NCBI GenBank assembly: GCA_963840075.1
Contig: CAWIXS010000007.1
Coordinates: 62,001-126,000 of the forward strand
Length of the DNA: 64,000 nucleotides
Reading direction: 5' to 3'
Source of the DNA: AWTP1-13 sp963840075
GTDB lineage: Bacteria > Pseudomonadota > Alphaproteobacteria > Rhizobiales > Hyphomicrobiaceae
In this document: one piece after another, positions 44,647-53,091 of the stretch
How the letters are laid out: each line of letters opens with the position of its first letter
Position numbering within the stretch: the first letter of the stretch is position 1
Position numbers and translations under genes: made by a program
The notes under the pieces: generated by a model
The model's database searches: none
Told to the model about the DNA's origin: nothing
The model's input: the letters and a program-made list of their open reading frames with translations, nothing else

Positions 44647-45639
44647 TCAGCTGCCGTCGGCCTCATGCATGACGGCGAAGAAGTAGTCCTTCCAGCTTGC
44701 CGGCCTGGTGGCGATCATGCCCACTTTGTGCATGTGCTCGGCGAACTTCATGGTGCCGCGCGGCACGGTCGTGAACACGGTGCCCGGCTCCTTGATGATG
44801 GCCGCCACCTCCGCGGCCGTCAGCTTCTCCTTGCTTGCCTCGAGATAGAGCGCGGACGCCTTCATCGGATCCTTGGCGATCAGCCCGTTCGCCTCGTTCA
44901 GCGCGGCAATGAACAGCTCGACCAGCTTCGGATTCGCCTCGTAGAACTTGGCCGTGGTGTAGGCCAGCAGGTTGGTCTGCTCGCCGATCAGGTCGAGCGA
45001 GCGCAGCACCGGCCGGATATTCGGGTTCTTCAACGCAATCTGCATGAAGGGCGGGCCGGAGAAGTGGCTGTCGACGTGGTTGTTGGGGTCGAGGATGGCG
45101 ATGGTCGCTTGCGGATGACCCATCTGCACGATGATGGAGTCGAGCCTCTTGAAGTCGCCGAGCTCCTTGTCGAGCGCCATCTGCAGGTAGATCGCCTGCA
45201 GCGAGACCTTGAGGGTCGGCACGGCGATGCGGTTCTTGCCGGTGAAGTCCTTGAGCGACTTTACGTTGGGGTCGCGCGTCAGCAGCACGTTGGGCACGCC
45301 GGTGACGGCCGAGATGGCCTTCACGCCGCCCTTGGACCGCGACCAGATGATGAGCAGGTTGGAGGTGCCGCCGGCGACGACGTCGACGTTGCCTGCGAGC
45401 AGGGCGTCGGCATTGGCCCCGCCGCTCAACACCGAGTTCCAGGTGATCTTGATGTCGGATTGGCCCGAGCGAGCCGCGACCTGCTCGGCGATCTTGGCCT
45501 GCTTCATGACCAGCATCGGAAAGAACAGGATGCCGGGCTGGATTGCGATGCGCAGCTCCTTGGCTTGCTGCGCGCGGGCGCCGGATGCCGCGCTCAACGC
45601 GATCGCCAATGCCAGCGCGGCGGCGGCAAGCGTTCTCAT
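44647..45639 (-). CDS. ABC transporter substrate-binding protein, NitT/TauT (SsuA/ThiY) type
   Basis: About 330 residues. ATG 45639 follows GGGGGGAGA and begins a signal peptide (ALALAIALSAASGARA). The mature protein starts KELRIAIQPGILFFPMLVMKQA and has LLAGNVDVVAGGTSNLL, KSLKDFTGKNRIAVPTLKVS, and a C-terminal FYEANPKLVELFIAALNEAN block typical of aliphatic sulfonate/nitrate/thiamine-precursor binders. Transport partners (permease, ATPase) are not adjacent. It is divergent from the SDR gene, sharing an intergenic region of about 190 bases. Confidence 0.88.
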   Translation of the reverse strand: MRTLAAAALALAIALSAASGARAQQAKELRIAIQPGILFFPMLVMKQAKIAEQVAARSGQSDIKITWNSVLSGGANADALLAGNVDVVAGGTSNLLIIWSRSKGGVKAISAVTGVPNVLLTRDPNVKSLKDFTGKNRIAVPTLKVSLQAIYLQMALDKELGDFKRLDSIIVQMGHPQATIAILDPNNHVDSHFSGPPFMQIALKNPNIRPVLRSLDLIGEQTNLLAYTTAKFYEANPKLVELFIAALNEANGLIAKDPMKASALYLEASKEKLTAAEVAAIIKEPGTVFTTVPRGTMKFAEHMHKVGMIATRPASWKDYFFAVMHEADGS

Positions 45640-45828
45640 GGCGTCTCCCCCCGGTTTTGTCTGTCGTCTTGCTTGTCGGAAAGCCGATGCATTCCGAGCA
45701 GGCGACAATACATGCGTGCAGCATCATGACAATCGAGCTCACGCTTTGAGAGAGTCGCCCGGAAAGCGGCATGGCAGTCTTGACCGGCATGCCGAGCTGG
45801 CGACGAGCGAACGGATGGGAGGACGCAA

Positions 45829-46605
45829 ATGGCCGCAAGGTTCGCAGATCGGGCCGCATTGATCACGGGTGCCGCGAGCGGAATCGGGCGCGGCATCGCC
45901 GAGCGCTTTGCCGCCGAGGGTGCGAGCGTCGTCATTGCCGACATCGACGAGAGGGCCGGAGCCGAAACCGCAAGGGCGATAGAAGCGGCTGGCGGCAAGG
46001 CTGTTTTTCAGCGGCTCGACGTGACCGATCCCGCCGCCGCGGCCGCGGCAGTCGAGGCCACCCAGAAGCGGTTCGGCCGTCTGGACATTCACGTCAACAA
46101 CGCCGGCGTGGTGAACCGGGCACCGTTCCTCGAGTACACCCTGCCCGCCTGGCGGAAGGTGATCGAGGTCAATCTGACGGGCGCCTTCATCTGCGGGCAG
46201 GCCTCTGCGCGCGCCATGGCCAAGGCCGGGCGCGGCCGCATCGTCAACATCTCATCGATCTCCGGCCAGCAGGGCGGCACGGGCCGCGTCGCCTACGGCG
46301 CCTCGAAGGCCGGCATCATCAGCCTCACGCAAACCATGGCGATGGAGCTCGGCGCGCTCGGCATCACCGTCAACGCCATCGCGCCGGGCCCGACGCAGGT
46401 GAGCCGCCTGGTGCACGGCCCCAAGCAGCGCCACGCCTTCCTCTCCCGCATGGCGCTGAAGAAATACGCCCTCCCCGCCGACATGGCGGCGGCCGCGGCG
46501 TTCCTTGCATCGGAGGATGCGAGCCATATCACCGGCCACGTGCTGAACGTGGACGGCGGCTTCGCTGCGGCGGGCGTGCTGTTCGATCCGGCCGAGGAGC
46601 GCTGA
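45829..46605 (+). CDS. Short-chain dehydrogenase/reductase
   Basis: 258 residues, GGGAGG six bases upstream. Cofactor loop TGAASGIGRGIAE near residue 14; HVNNAGVVNR near 88; catalytic serine in IVNISSISGQQGG; YGASKAG gives Tyr and Lys; then NAIAPGP, and VDGGFAAAG near the end. A classical SDR, probably NAD(H)-dependent with a hydroxyacid or sugar-alcohol substrate. It may belong with the sugar-binding-type protein encoded convergently 20 bases downstream. Confidence 0.92.
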   Translation: MAARFADRAALITGAASGIGRGIAERFAAEGASVVIADIDERAGAETARAIEAAGGKAVFQRLDVTDPAAAAAAVEATQKRFGRLDIHVNNAGVVNRAPFLEYTLPAWRKVIEVNLTGAFICGQASARAMAKAGRGRIVNISSISGQQGGTGRVAYGASKAGIISLTQTMAMELGALGITVNAIAPGPTQVSRLVHGPKQRHAFLSRMALKKYALPADMAAAAAFLASEDASHITGHVLNVDGGFAAAGVLFDPAEER

Positions 46606-46625
46606 GGCTCACCCCCGCCGCGCCT

Positions 46626-47531
46626 TCAGGTCCGCACGCAGGCATCCCACTCGGGCAGCGGGCGCTCCGCGTAAGGCCGGTCCCACGCCTCGCAGCTCGA
46701 CCGGTCCACCACCTCGACAGGCAGCATCACCTGCGCGGGCACCTTCTCGCCGGACAGCACACGCACCGCCGCCTCGACCGCGAGGCAAGCCATCTTCATG
46801 GCATCGAACGAGGCCGAGGCCAGCAGGTCGCCGGCCTTGATGGCGCGCACGCCCTCGGGCGTGGCATTCACGCCGACGATGGCGGCCCTGCGGCCTTTCT
46901 CCTGCATGGCCTCGAGCGCACCGAGCGCCATGACATCGTTGGCCGCGAGCACGCCGTCGATGCGCGGCTCGGCGGCCAGCAGCTCGAGCATGGCGGCCTT
47001 GCCCTCGACGCGCTGAAAGGCGCCGTTGCGCGAGGCCTTGATGCGGATGTCGGGCCGCGCCGCCGCGGCATCGCGGAAGCCTGCCGCGCGCGGAGCCGTC
47101 GTCATGGCGTTGGGATGACCCTCCAGGGTGACGACATCGCCGCCCGCCGGCATGTGGTCGAACAGATAGTCCGCAATACCTTTTGCCAGCATCCTGTCGT
47201 CCGAGCCGACGAACGCCACCGGCTTCACCTCCTCCGGCCGGCTCACGGCGCACAGCAAGGGAATGCCGGCCGCCTGGATGCGGCGCAGGATATCGTTGAG
47301 CGCCGTGCCGTGCGTCGGCACCAGCAGGATCGCGTCGGGCCGCTCCAGCAGCGCTGCCTCGAGCAGCGCGCGCTGCTCCTCGACGTTGTCGGGCTCGACC
47401 GGGACGTGATGCGTCACCTCGCATCCGAGGCGCTCGGCCACGCGGTCGGCGCCGAGCCGGGCGCCGACGTAGGCCGGATTGGTGCGGTTCTTGGTGAAGA
47501 CTGCGAGACGATGCTTGCGGGCGCCGGTCAT
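46626..47531 (-). CDS. Sugar-binding-type periplasmic binding protein domain without a signal peptide
   Basis: 301 residues starting HRLAVFTKNRTNPAYVGARLGAD. Pattern of the RbsB/XylF class (Peripla_BP_4): AALLERPDAILLVPTHG, SRPEEVKPVAFVGSDD, GIADYLFDHM, GDVVTLEGHPNAM, VLAANDVMALGALEAMQ, IVGVNATPEGVRAIKAG. No signal peptide precedes the conserved start; upstream lies a thiolase fragment, so the original 5' end may have been lost. It could otherwise be a cytoplasmic sensor domain. Start choice (ATG 47531) is uncertain for the same reason. Confidence 0.75.
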   Translation of the reverse strand: MTGARKHRLAVFTKNRTNPAYVGARLGADRVAERLGCEVTHHVPVEPDNVEEQRALLEAALLERPDAILLVPTHGTALNDILRRIQAAGIPLLCAVSRPEEVKPVAFVGSDDRMLAKGIADYLFDHMPAGGDVVTLEGHPNAMTTAPRAAGFRDAAAARPDIRIKASRNGAFQRVEGKAAMLELLAAEPRIDGVLAANDVMALGALEAMQEKGRRAAIVGVNATPEGVRAIKAGDLLASASFDAMKMACLAVEAAVRVLSGEKVPAQVMLPVEVVDRSSCEAWDRPYAERPLPEWDACVRT

Positions 47532-47533
47532 CG

Positions 47534-47617
47534 TCAGTGTACCCGCTCGATCGAGAACGATCCCGGGTGCCGGCCGAACGGCGTGCGCAGTCCATCGTAG
47601 ATGCAGGCTTCGAGCAT
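47534..47617 (-). pseudogene. Thiolase N-terminal fragment
   Basis: MLEACIYDGLRTPFGRHPG is the usual N-terminus of acetyl-CoA acetyltransferases; the frame then closes after nine unrelated residues. Only about 20 residues of the roughly 400 survive. It is part of the mosaic up to 48305. Confidence 0.6.
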
Positions 47618-47714
47618 GGCGCTGCCCCCAGGAGCAACTTTCTTGATCAGGACGGTTGGTCCAGCAGACACAACGCGCTTCACGAGCGCGGAGTGTCTGC
47701 TGGCTTGTGCTGGC

Positions 47715-47800
47715 TTGTACACCTTGGCCCCCCGCACGGCGAACACCAGCTCCGCCATGATCGAGATGCCGATCTCCTTCGGCGGCGATGCATCGAGCCC
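47715..47800 (-). pseudogene. XdhC/CoxI-type fragment
   Basis: GLDASPPKEIGISIMAELVFA matches the XdhC (xanthine-dehydrogenase/CO-dehydrogenase maturation) motif that normally reads GLDIGAxTPxEIAxSIxAE. Nothing before or after it continues the family. XdhC inserts sulfurated Moco, so the parent gene was molybdenum-related. Confidence 0.5.
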
Positions 47801-47859
47801 CTCTTGACGTGGAGAAGGGAGGTGGCGCCAATCGACTGACCACTCGGCTATGGGGGATC

Positions 47860-48092
47860 ATGGCGCGAGACCAGTCCGCGGTGCGTGTCGCTGGAGCCGA
47901 CGGTCGTGCCGTGCAGGATCTCGGTGGCGCTGGCAGCCGGGACGCGCAATTCCGCAAGCAGCGCGGCAAGGCCCTCCACGACACCGCGGCTCGGATCGTC
48001 CGGCGTGGTCGATACCTTGCTCTCGTGCAGAGTGCCATCGGCCGTCATGACGACGATGTCGGTGAAGGCGCCGCCGACATCGACTCTGCGAT
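47860..48092 (-). pseudogene. Hydantoinase A/oxoprolinase N-terminal fragment, fused to MerR
   Basis: RVDVGGAFTDIVVMTADGTLH, KVSTTPDDPSRGVVEGLAALL and EILHGTTVG match the ATP-binding N-terminus of HyuA-type proteins; the match ends at GTTV. The upstream codons belong to a MerR regulator and run in frame into it. About 75 of some 680 residues remain. Confidence 0.75.
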
Positions 48093-48305
48093 CGCTCCAG
48101 AGCTTGAGGAGCTCGCGCACGCTCTCGAATGAGAAACCCAGATCCCGTGCGCGGCGTATGAACTGCAGCCGCCCGATGTCAGACTGATCATAATCACGGT
48201 AACCGCCGTTCGTGCGGCCGACGGGCGGCCCAAGTCCGATGAACTCGTAGAGCGGATCATCTTGGCAGAGATGCCGGATGCGTTCGCAGCCTGACCGATG
48301 TTCAT
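48093..48305 (-). pseudogene. CueR-like MerR-family regulator, frameshifted and truncated
   Basis: The start MNIGQAANASGISAKMIR is the helix-turn-helix of CueR/HmrR-type copper regulators. One base is missing in the following YYE codons, after which the next frame reads GPPVGRTNGGYRDYDQSDIG, RLQFIRRARDLGFSFESVREL and LLKLWSDR. There the gene joins a hydantoinase fragment. The dimerisation helix and metal-binding loop with its cysteines are lost. A CueR-type operator lies just upstream. Confidence 0.8.
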
Positions 48306-48337
48306 GACGGCGTTTCTCTTGCCTCATTGGTTAGTGC

Positions 48338-48368
48338 TTGACCTTCCCACGTTGCAAAGGTTCACGAT
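48338..48368 (+). promoter_or_regulatory. CueR/MerR-type promoter-operator
   Basis: TTGACC is followed by a 19-base spacer and a CACGAT -10 position. The spacer holds the dyad ACCTT(C)...(A)AAGGT centred on 48351. The 19-base spacing and the ACCTTCC start are the hallmarks of copper-responsive CueR promoters such as E. coli copA. It faces the HMA-TauE/SafE gene, whose ATG is 27 bases past the -10. Confidence 0.7.
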
Positions 48369-48394
48369 AGAATGAGCAGGAAAGAGCCCATGCC

Positions 48395-49774
48395 ATGAGC
48401 GATCCCACGCACACGCTGCTTGCGACTATCGGCGGGATGCATTGCATCAACTGTGCGAGCGCCGTTGAGAGGTTGCTGCGCGCCGTGCCGGAAGTGCAGA
48501 GTGCCCGCGTGCATTACCCGTCCGGCCGGGCGCTGATCGCGCATGGGGAAGCCGTTGACCTGACTGCCCTTCAGTCCGCCCTTGCGCCGGACGGATATAC
48601 TCTCACGTCGGGCACGGACCAGGCGGCACTGCCGCGACGGAACACCTTGAAGGACCATATCGAGATCGGCGCCGTCATCGTGGTGCTCGCTGCGGCGGCC
48701 CTTGCGCTCCAGCATTTCCAGTTGCTGCCACACGGGCTCAGCGTGAGCGACGAGATGAGCTACGGCCTGGTGTTCGTCATCGGGCTGGCGGCGTCGGTCT
48801 CGAGTTGTCTCGCCATCACAGGCGGCCTCCTTGTCGCTCTGGCTGCCAAGTACAACGAGGCTACGGCCCACTTGAGCGCGCGTGCACGCCTGACGCCGCA
48901 TCTCTACTTCAACCTCGGGCGGATCGTGTCGTACGCCCTGCTGGGCGGCGCGATCGGCGGCCTGGGCGCGGCGCTGAGCCTCACCCCCGCAGCAACCGGC
49001 ACGCTCACGCTCGTCGCCTCGGGCCTCATGGTTCTGATCGGGCTCAACATGCTCGGGCTGTTTCCTGCCATTGGCCAGTACCTGCCGCGGCTTCCTCGCG
49101 CGCTGTCCGACCGCCTCTATGATCCCGCGGGCAGCCAGACGAAGAGCGCGGCCCTGCTGCTCGGCGGCGCGACCTTCTTCCTTCCTTGCGGGTTCACGCA
49201 GGCACTCCAGCTCTACGTGCTCAGCAAGGGCAGCTTCGTGACGGGCGCGCTCACCATGCTTGCGTTTGCGCTCGGGACACTGCCAGCCTTGCTCTCGCTG
49301 TCGACCGTCTCGAGTCTCGCCAGGGCCGGATTCCAACGCCACTTTCTGCGCTTTGCCGGAGGCGCCGTGATGCTGCTCGGGGTCCTGAACCTGCAGTACG
49401 GGCTCGTCCTGACCGGTGGCGACATGACTGCCGCCGGCATGACGGGGCAAGCGGCTTCCAAATTCACGGCAGCGGAAGGCGCGGGCGAGCCGCAACGGAT
49501 CAGCATGAAGATCGTCGGGCTCGACTACCAGCCGCATCAGCTCACGGTGAAGCAGGGCATTCCCGTGCAATGGTGGATCGATGCCAGCGAGGCTGACGGG
49601 TGCGGGCGGCTTCTGGTCGTGCCGCGGCTGCGTATTCAGAAGCTCCTGTCGGCCAACAGCACCACACTCATAACCTTCACGCCGGACCAACCAGGCGAGT
49701 ACGCCTTCAATTGCGGTATGGGCATGATGACACCGGACTCCAAGATCATCGTCACGCCGAACAGGAAGGGGTGA
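48395..49774 (+). CDS. Three-domain copper protein: HMA, TauE/SafE-like membrane part, cupredoxin tail
   Basis: 459 residues. Residues 10-70 are a heavy-metal-associated domain with the copper motif GMHCINC. Residues about 85-350 have at least six membrane segments of the sulfite-exporter/UreH-like (DsbD-type) fold, with SCLAITGGLLVAL and FFLPCGFTQALQLY carrying a membrane cysteine each. Residues about 370-459 form a cupredoxin-like domain ending EYAFNCGMGMM, the usual Cys/Met metal ligands. AGGAAAG precedes ATG. Copper transport or delivery across the inner membrane, perhaps towards cytochrome oxidase, is inferred from domain content and the CueR-type promoter. Confidence 0.88.
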   Translation: MSDPTHTLLATIGGMHCINCASAVERLLRAVPEVQSARVHYPSGRALIAHGEAVDLTALQSALAPDGYTLTSGTDQAALPRRNTLKDHIEIGAVIVVLAAAALALQHFQLLPHGLSVSDEMSYGLVFVIGLAASVSSCLAITGGLLVALAAKYNEATAHLSARARLTPHLYFNLGRIVSYALLGGAIGGLGAALSLTPAATGTLTLVASGLMVLIGLNMLGLFPAIGQYLPRLPRALSDRLYDPAGSQTKSAALLLGGATFFLPCGFTQALQLYVLSKGSFVTGALTMLAFALGTLPALLSLSTVSSLARAGFQRHFLRFAGGAVMLLGVLNLQYGLVLTGGDMTAAGMTGQAASKFTAAEGAGEPQRISMKIVGLDYQPHQLTVKQGIPVQWWIDASEADGCGRLLVVPRLRIQKLLSANSTTLITFTPDQPGEYAFNCGMGMMTPDSKIIVTPNRKG

Positions 49775-49800
49775 GCGCCGTGACGGCAGCCCCATCCATG

Positions 49801-50022
49801 AGAGCTTCGGCGGTCCCAAGGTGGTGCGCTTCGATATCGGCGGCATGCATTGTGCGGCCTGCGCCAACCGCAACGAGCGCGCGCTCGAGAGCCTTCCTGG
49901 CGTGCACGATGCGGTCGTCAACCTCGCGCGGCGCAGCGCCGGGTCGAGTTCGATCCGGTGCTCGTCGGCGAGCGTGCCTTGTATGACGCCGTTACCGGCA
50001 ACGGCTTCCAGGTTTCTCACGA
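49801..50022 (+). pseudogene. copA N-terminal HMA-domain fragment
   Basis: VVRFDIGGMHCAACANRNERA, ESLPGVHDAVVNLA gives a P-type copper ATPase HMA domain with CxxC. A frame change near 49940 leads to VEFDPVLVGERALYDAVTGNG and FQV. Homology then ends where an IS1182-type remnant starts on the other strand. The other 700 residues of CopA are absent. Confidence 0.75.
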
Positions 50023-50035
50023 CCGACCTTGCGCC

Positions 50036-50318
50036 GCATGGCCTGGGTCAGCGGTCCGCCGGCCCCGCGCCGGTCGTCCCCGGCAACGATCATCATGAAG
50101 TCGGCGCGCTCGCGGCACGCGTTGGCAATGCGCCGCGAGGAGTAGATGCCGCTGGCGTAGCCGTTGAGCAGCAGCGCCGTCATCAGTGCCGGGTGGAACG
50201 GAGGCTGGCCGAGATGCCACGATGAAGCGCAACGGATGGTCCTTCGCCCCGTAGTCCTGCACGCTCGCAGGCAGCAGCTGCGAATCGTCGATCTCCAGAG
50301 GCGATAGTGCTTGCTCAT
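50036..50318 (-). pseudogene. IS1182-type transposase N-terminal remnant
   Basis: MSKHYRLW, then in a shifted frame EIDDSQLLPASVQDY and HPLRFIVA, then again shifted GQPPFHPALMTALLLNGYASG, YSSRRIANACRERADFMMIVAG. The order matches the start of IS1182 transposases, with two frame changes and a deletion. Its ATG overlaps the stop of the ArsR-rhodanese gene. Confidence 0.7.
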
Positions 50319-51022
50319 GCCCCCGAAAATCCTGCGACTACTCGGACGGGCTCCTGGAGATTCGAGCCCTCGACCGGCATGCGTGCCGCCTTCCATTCGG
50401 GGAACCCGTCCTCCAGCCTGCGGGCCTTGAAGCCGAGCTTCCTGAGCTGCGCCACAGCTTCGAAGGACAGGACGCAGTAGGGACCCCGGCAGTATGCGAC
50501 GATCTCGGTGTTGCGGTCGAGCTTGGACAACCGGCGTTTGAGCTGGCTCAAGGGGATGTTGCGGGCGCCGGGCAGGTGGCCAAGGGCGAACTCGTCCTCC
50601 GGGCGCACGTCGAGCACGGTGACAAGCCCCTGCCTCATGCGCTTGGTGAGCTCGGCGCGCGACACGGGCTCCAGGTCGTCGAGCGCGTGAAAGTAACTGC
50701 GCAGGATGCGCTCCACCTCGCCAATGTTGCGCTCGGCGACTTTGTGCATTGCCGCGAGCATGGTCAGCACCGCGTCGTCCGCCAGCCGATAGAGCACGAA
50801 CTTGGCCTGCCGCCGCGCGCTCACCAATCCGGCCCGGCGCATGTTCTGCAGGTGCTGCGAGGCGTTGGCGACCGAGAGGCCGGAGCGCTTGGCCAGCGCC
50901 TCCACACTGCGCTCGCCCTGGGCGATGAGCTCGAGCAGCTCAAGGCGGTGCTCGTTGGCTATCGCTTTCGCGACGGCGGCGAACTGGACGTAGAGGTCGC
51001 GCTTGGGGTTGCCACTTGACAT
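50315..51022 (-). CDS. ArsR-family regulator with C-terminal rhodanese domain
   Basis: About 235 residues. Residues 5-95 are an ArsR winged helix: AKAIANEHRLELLELIAQGERSVE, then SVANASQHLQNMRRAGLV and a beta wing. Residues about 125-215 are a rhodanese domain: VLDVRPEDEFALGHLPGARN, IPLSQL, active-site loop AYCRGPYCVLS. The only cysteines are in that loop, so any sulfur or metal sensing should occur there. The N-terminal start may be GTG 51025 or ATG 51022. It is divergent from the SHOCT gene across a perfect palindrome, suggesting autoregulation. Confidence 0.9.
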   Translation of the reverse strand: MSSGNPKRDLYVQFAAVAKAIANEHRLELLELIAQGERSVEALAKRSGLSVANASQHLQNMRRAGLVSARRQAKFVLYRLADDAVLTMLAAMHKVAERNIGEVERILRSYFHALDDLEPVSRAELTKRMRQGLVTVLDVRPEDEFALGHLPGARNIPLSQLKRRLSKLDRNTEIVAYCRGPYCVLSFEAVAQLRKLGFKARRLEDGFPEWKAARMPVEGSNLQEPVRVVAGFSGA

Positions 51023-51042
51023 CACAGGCTCTCATTGCTTAG

Positions 51043-51068
51043 ATCATTCAAATAATAATTTGAATGAT
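51043..51068. promoter_or_regulatory. Perfect 26-bp palindrome, probable ArsR operator
   Basis: Arms ATCATTCAAAT and ATTTGAATGAT around a four-base centre. AT-rich dyads of the ATTC-N-GAAT form are typical for ArsR repressors such as BigR/SqrR. It sits 20 bases before the ArsR-rhodanese start and 52 before the SHOCT gene, so it could control both directions. Confidence 0.75.
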
Positions 51069-51120
51069 GTGTCATCCGCCGTCAAGTCCCCCTGGCGGCA
51101 GCGGAGCATCGGGGCGTGCC

Positions 51121-51444
51121 ATGAAGCTTGTCGGTCTTGCCGCAACGACGGCCGCATCCCTGGCTGCTGGGCCTGCGTGGGCCCAGGGAACCGGCCCATG
51201 GCAGATGCACGATTGGACGGGATGGGGGTGGGGCATGTGGCTCGGGCCGCTCTTCATGGTCGCCCTGCTGGCGCTGCTGATCGCCGGCATCGCGGCCCTG
51301 GTGCGCTGGATGGGCGGCACCAGAAATGACGGTGGCGGGCGCGTGCGCACGGCGCGCGAGATTCTCGACGAGCGCTACGCCCGCGGCGAAATCGACCGCG
51401 AGGAGTATCAGCGGCGTCGCGACGACATCGCCGGCCGCTCGTGA
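51121..51444 (+). CDS. Small membrane protein with SHOCT domain
   Basis: 107 residues: signal-like start (ATTAASLAAGPAWAQ), a Trp/Gly-rich stretch (HDWTGWGWGMWLGP), one membrane helix (LFMVALLALLIAGIAALV), then a cytoplasmic SHOCT motif, ILDERYARGEIDREEYQRRRDDI. SHOCT proteins of this form are common in copper and heavy-metal clusters; their role is unknown. Likely controlled by the palindrome upstream. Confidence 0.85.
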   Translation: MKLVGLAATTAASLAAGPAWAQGTGPWQMHDWTGWGWGMWLGPLFMVALLALLIAGIAALVRWMGGTRNDGGGRVRTAREILDERYARGEIDREEYQRRRDDIAGRS

Positions 51445-51507
51445 CGAGCATGGGATCGGGACAGATGAGATCGCTCAATATCTGACATCCTTCTTGCCAA
51501 CGAGCCC

Positions 51508-51747
51508 GTGATTCGGCTCTCCGCCTTCGCCGGCATCTTCGCGGTTATGGCCGCGTGGGAGATTCTGGCGCCGCGCCGCGCGCAGAGGCTGGCACGCGGG
51601 ACACGCTGGCCAAGCAACATCGGCGTCGTCGTCCTCGACACGGTTCTGGTGCGCCTCGTGTTTCCGATGACGGCCGTGGGGCTCGCGCTGATCGCCGAGG
51701 CACGAGGGTGGGGCCTTCGATCAGCTCAAACCTGCCACGGCAGTTGA
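51508..51747 (+). pseudogene. Sterol desaturase-family N-terminal fragment
   Basis: From GTG: IRLSAFAGIFAVMAAWEILAP, TRWPSNIGVVVLDTVLVRLVF and ALIAEARGWGL are the first two membrane helices of fatty-acid-hydroxylase/sterol-desaturase proteins. After GWGL the sequence changes and stops; the His-rich catalytic part is missing. The next 180 bases hold no gene. Confidence 0.6.
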
Positions 51748-51928
51748 GGCGGCGAGCCGACTCACGTCGGCGTGGCTTCTGTCTCGCCGAACACCTTTGG
51801 GTACGAACGCAGCGCGCCAGGAAACGCGCAGTGCTTGGCGAGCGCTTGATGCCGGTCAATGCACGGGTCGGATCGGTCCCCTCTGTTGGCGCGGCGTTCG
51901 ACCGCAGGATTGATGAAGGACAACTGTC

Positions 51929-53091
51929 ATGTTGGGGGTAAAGCACATCCGGCTGTTTTCATACGTCCTGGCACCCGTTGCCTTGGCCGGATTGGCGTAC
52001 GCCGTCGTCTCGTTGCGCCCTCTCGAGGTCAAGGTGGCCCCGGTCGTGGATAATGTCCCTGTTCGCGTATTCGGCCTTGGTACCGTGGAGGCGCGCGTTC
52101 TCTCCAGGATTGGCTTCGAGGTCGGCGCGGCCATCACCGAGCTCAATGTGGACCACGGCGATGCGGTGAAGCAGGGCCAGGTCCTTGCCCGGCTCCACGC
52201 AACCCAGCAGGTAGCGAAGGTCGCCAGGGCCGAGGCCGCCGTCCTCAGCGCCGAGGTGGCGGTGAAGAAGGCGGACGCGAACACCATCAAGGCTCGCGCC
52301 ATCCTGGCGCAGCGCCTGGAGGTCAACAAGCGCAAGCAGGAATTGGTCAGCCGCCAGATGAGCTCGATGCAGGCCGGCGAGGAGGCGCAGCGCGACGAGG
52401 ACGTTGCCAAAGCCGAGCTGCTGGTGGCGGAGAATGACATCGAGGTTGCCAAGGCGCAGCTGTCCGATGCCAGGGCGCAGCTGGCGTATGAGAAGGCCAT
52501 CCTGGAGCAGCACACTCTGCTCTCGCCCTACGATGCTCTCGTAGTCGATCGCCAGAAGGAGCTCGGGACGGTGATCAAGGCAGGCGATCCGATCTTCACG
52601 TTGGTTGCCGCCGGCTCGATCTGGGCGCTCGCTCACATCGATGAAGCGCGTTCCGGCGCGATCAGGGAGGACCAGCCGGCCGAGGTCCGTTTGCGATCTC
52701 TGCCGCATCAGGTGTTTCCCGCCCGTGTGGTGCGCATCGGCATCGAGAGCGATCGCGTCACGGAGGAGCGCCGTGTCTACGTGAAGTGCGAGCAATGCCC
52801 CGTCCGCTTCCATCTGGGCGAGCAGGCCGAGGTCCTCATCACGGTTGCCGTGCTCCCGAAGGCGATACTGGTGCCGGAAGCGGCCGTGAGTGGGTACGAC
52901 GGCTCCAAGGGGATGGTGTGGAGCGTCGAAAGCGGTCGCCTGAAGCGCCGTGCCGTCTCTTTCGGGCACCGCACCGAGGATTCCCGCCTGGAGATTACGA
53001 ACGGTCTTTCCGAGGGAGCCGAGGTCGTCACCCAAGTCAGCGCCTCCCTCCAGGAGGGGCGCGCGGCGCGAGCGATGCGGGAGGACAAGCG

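Noticed and set aside
47825..47855. Minus-strand AGCCGAGTGGTCA resembling the D arm of a serine tRNA
   Set aside because: No anticodon arm, T arm or acceptor stem follows; too short to call.
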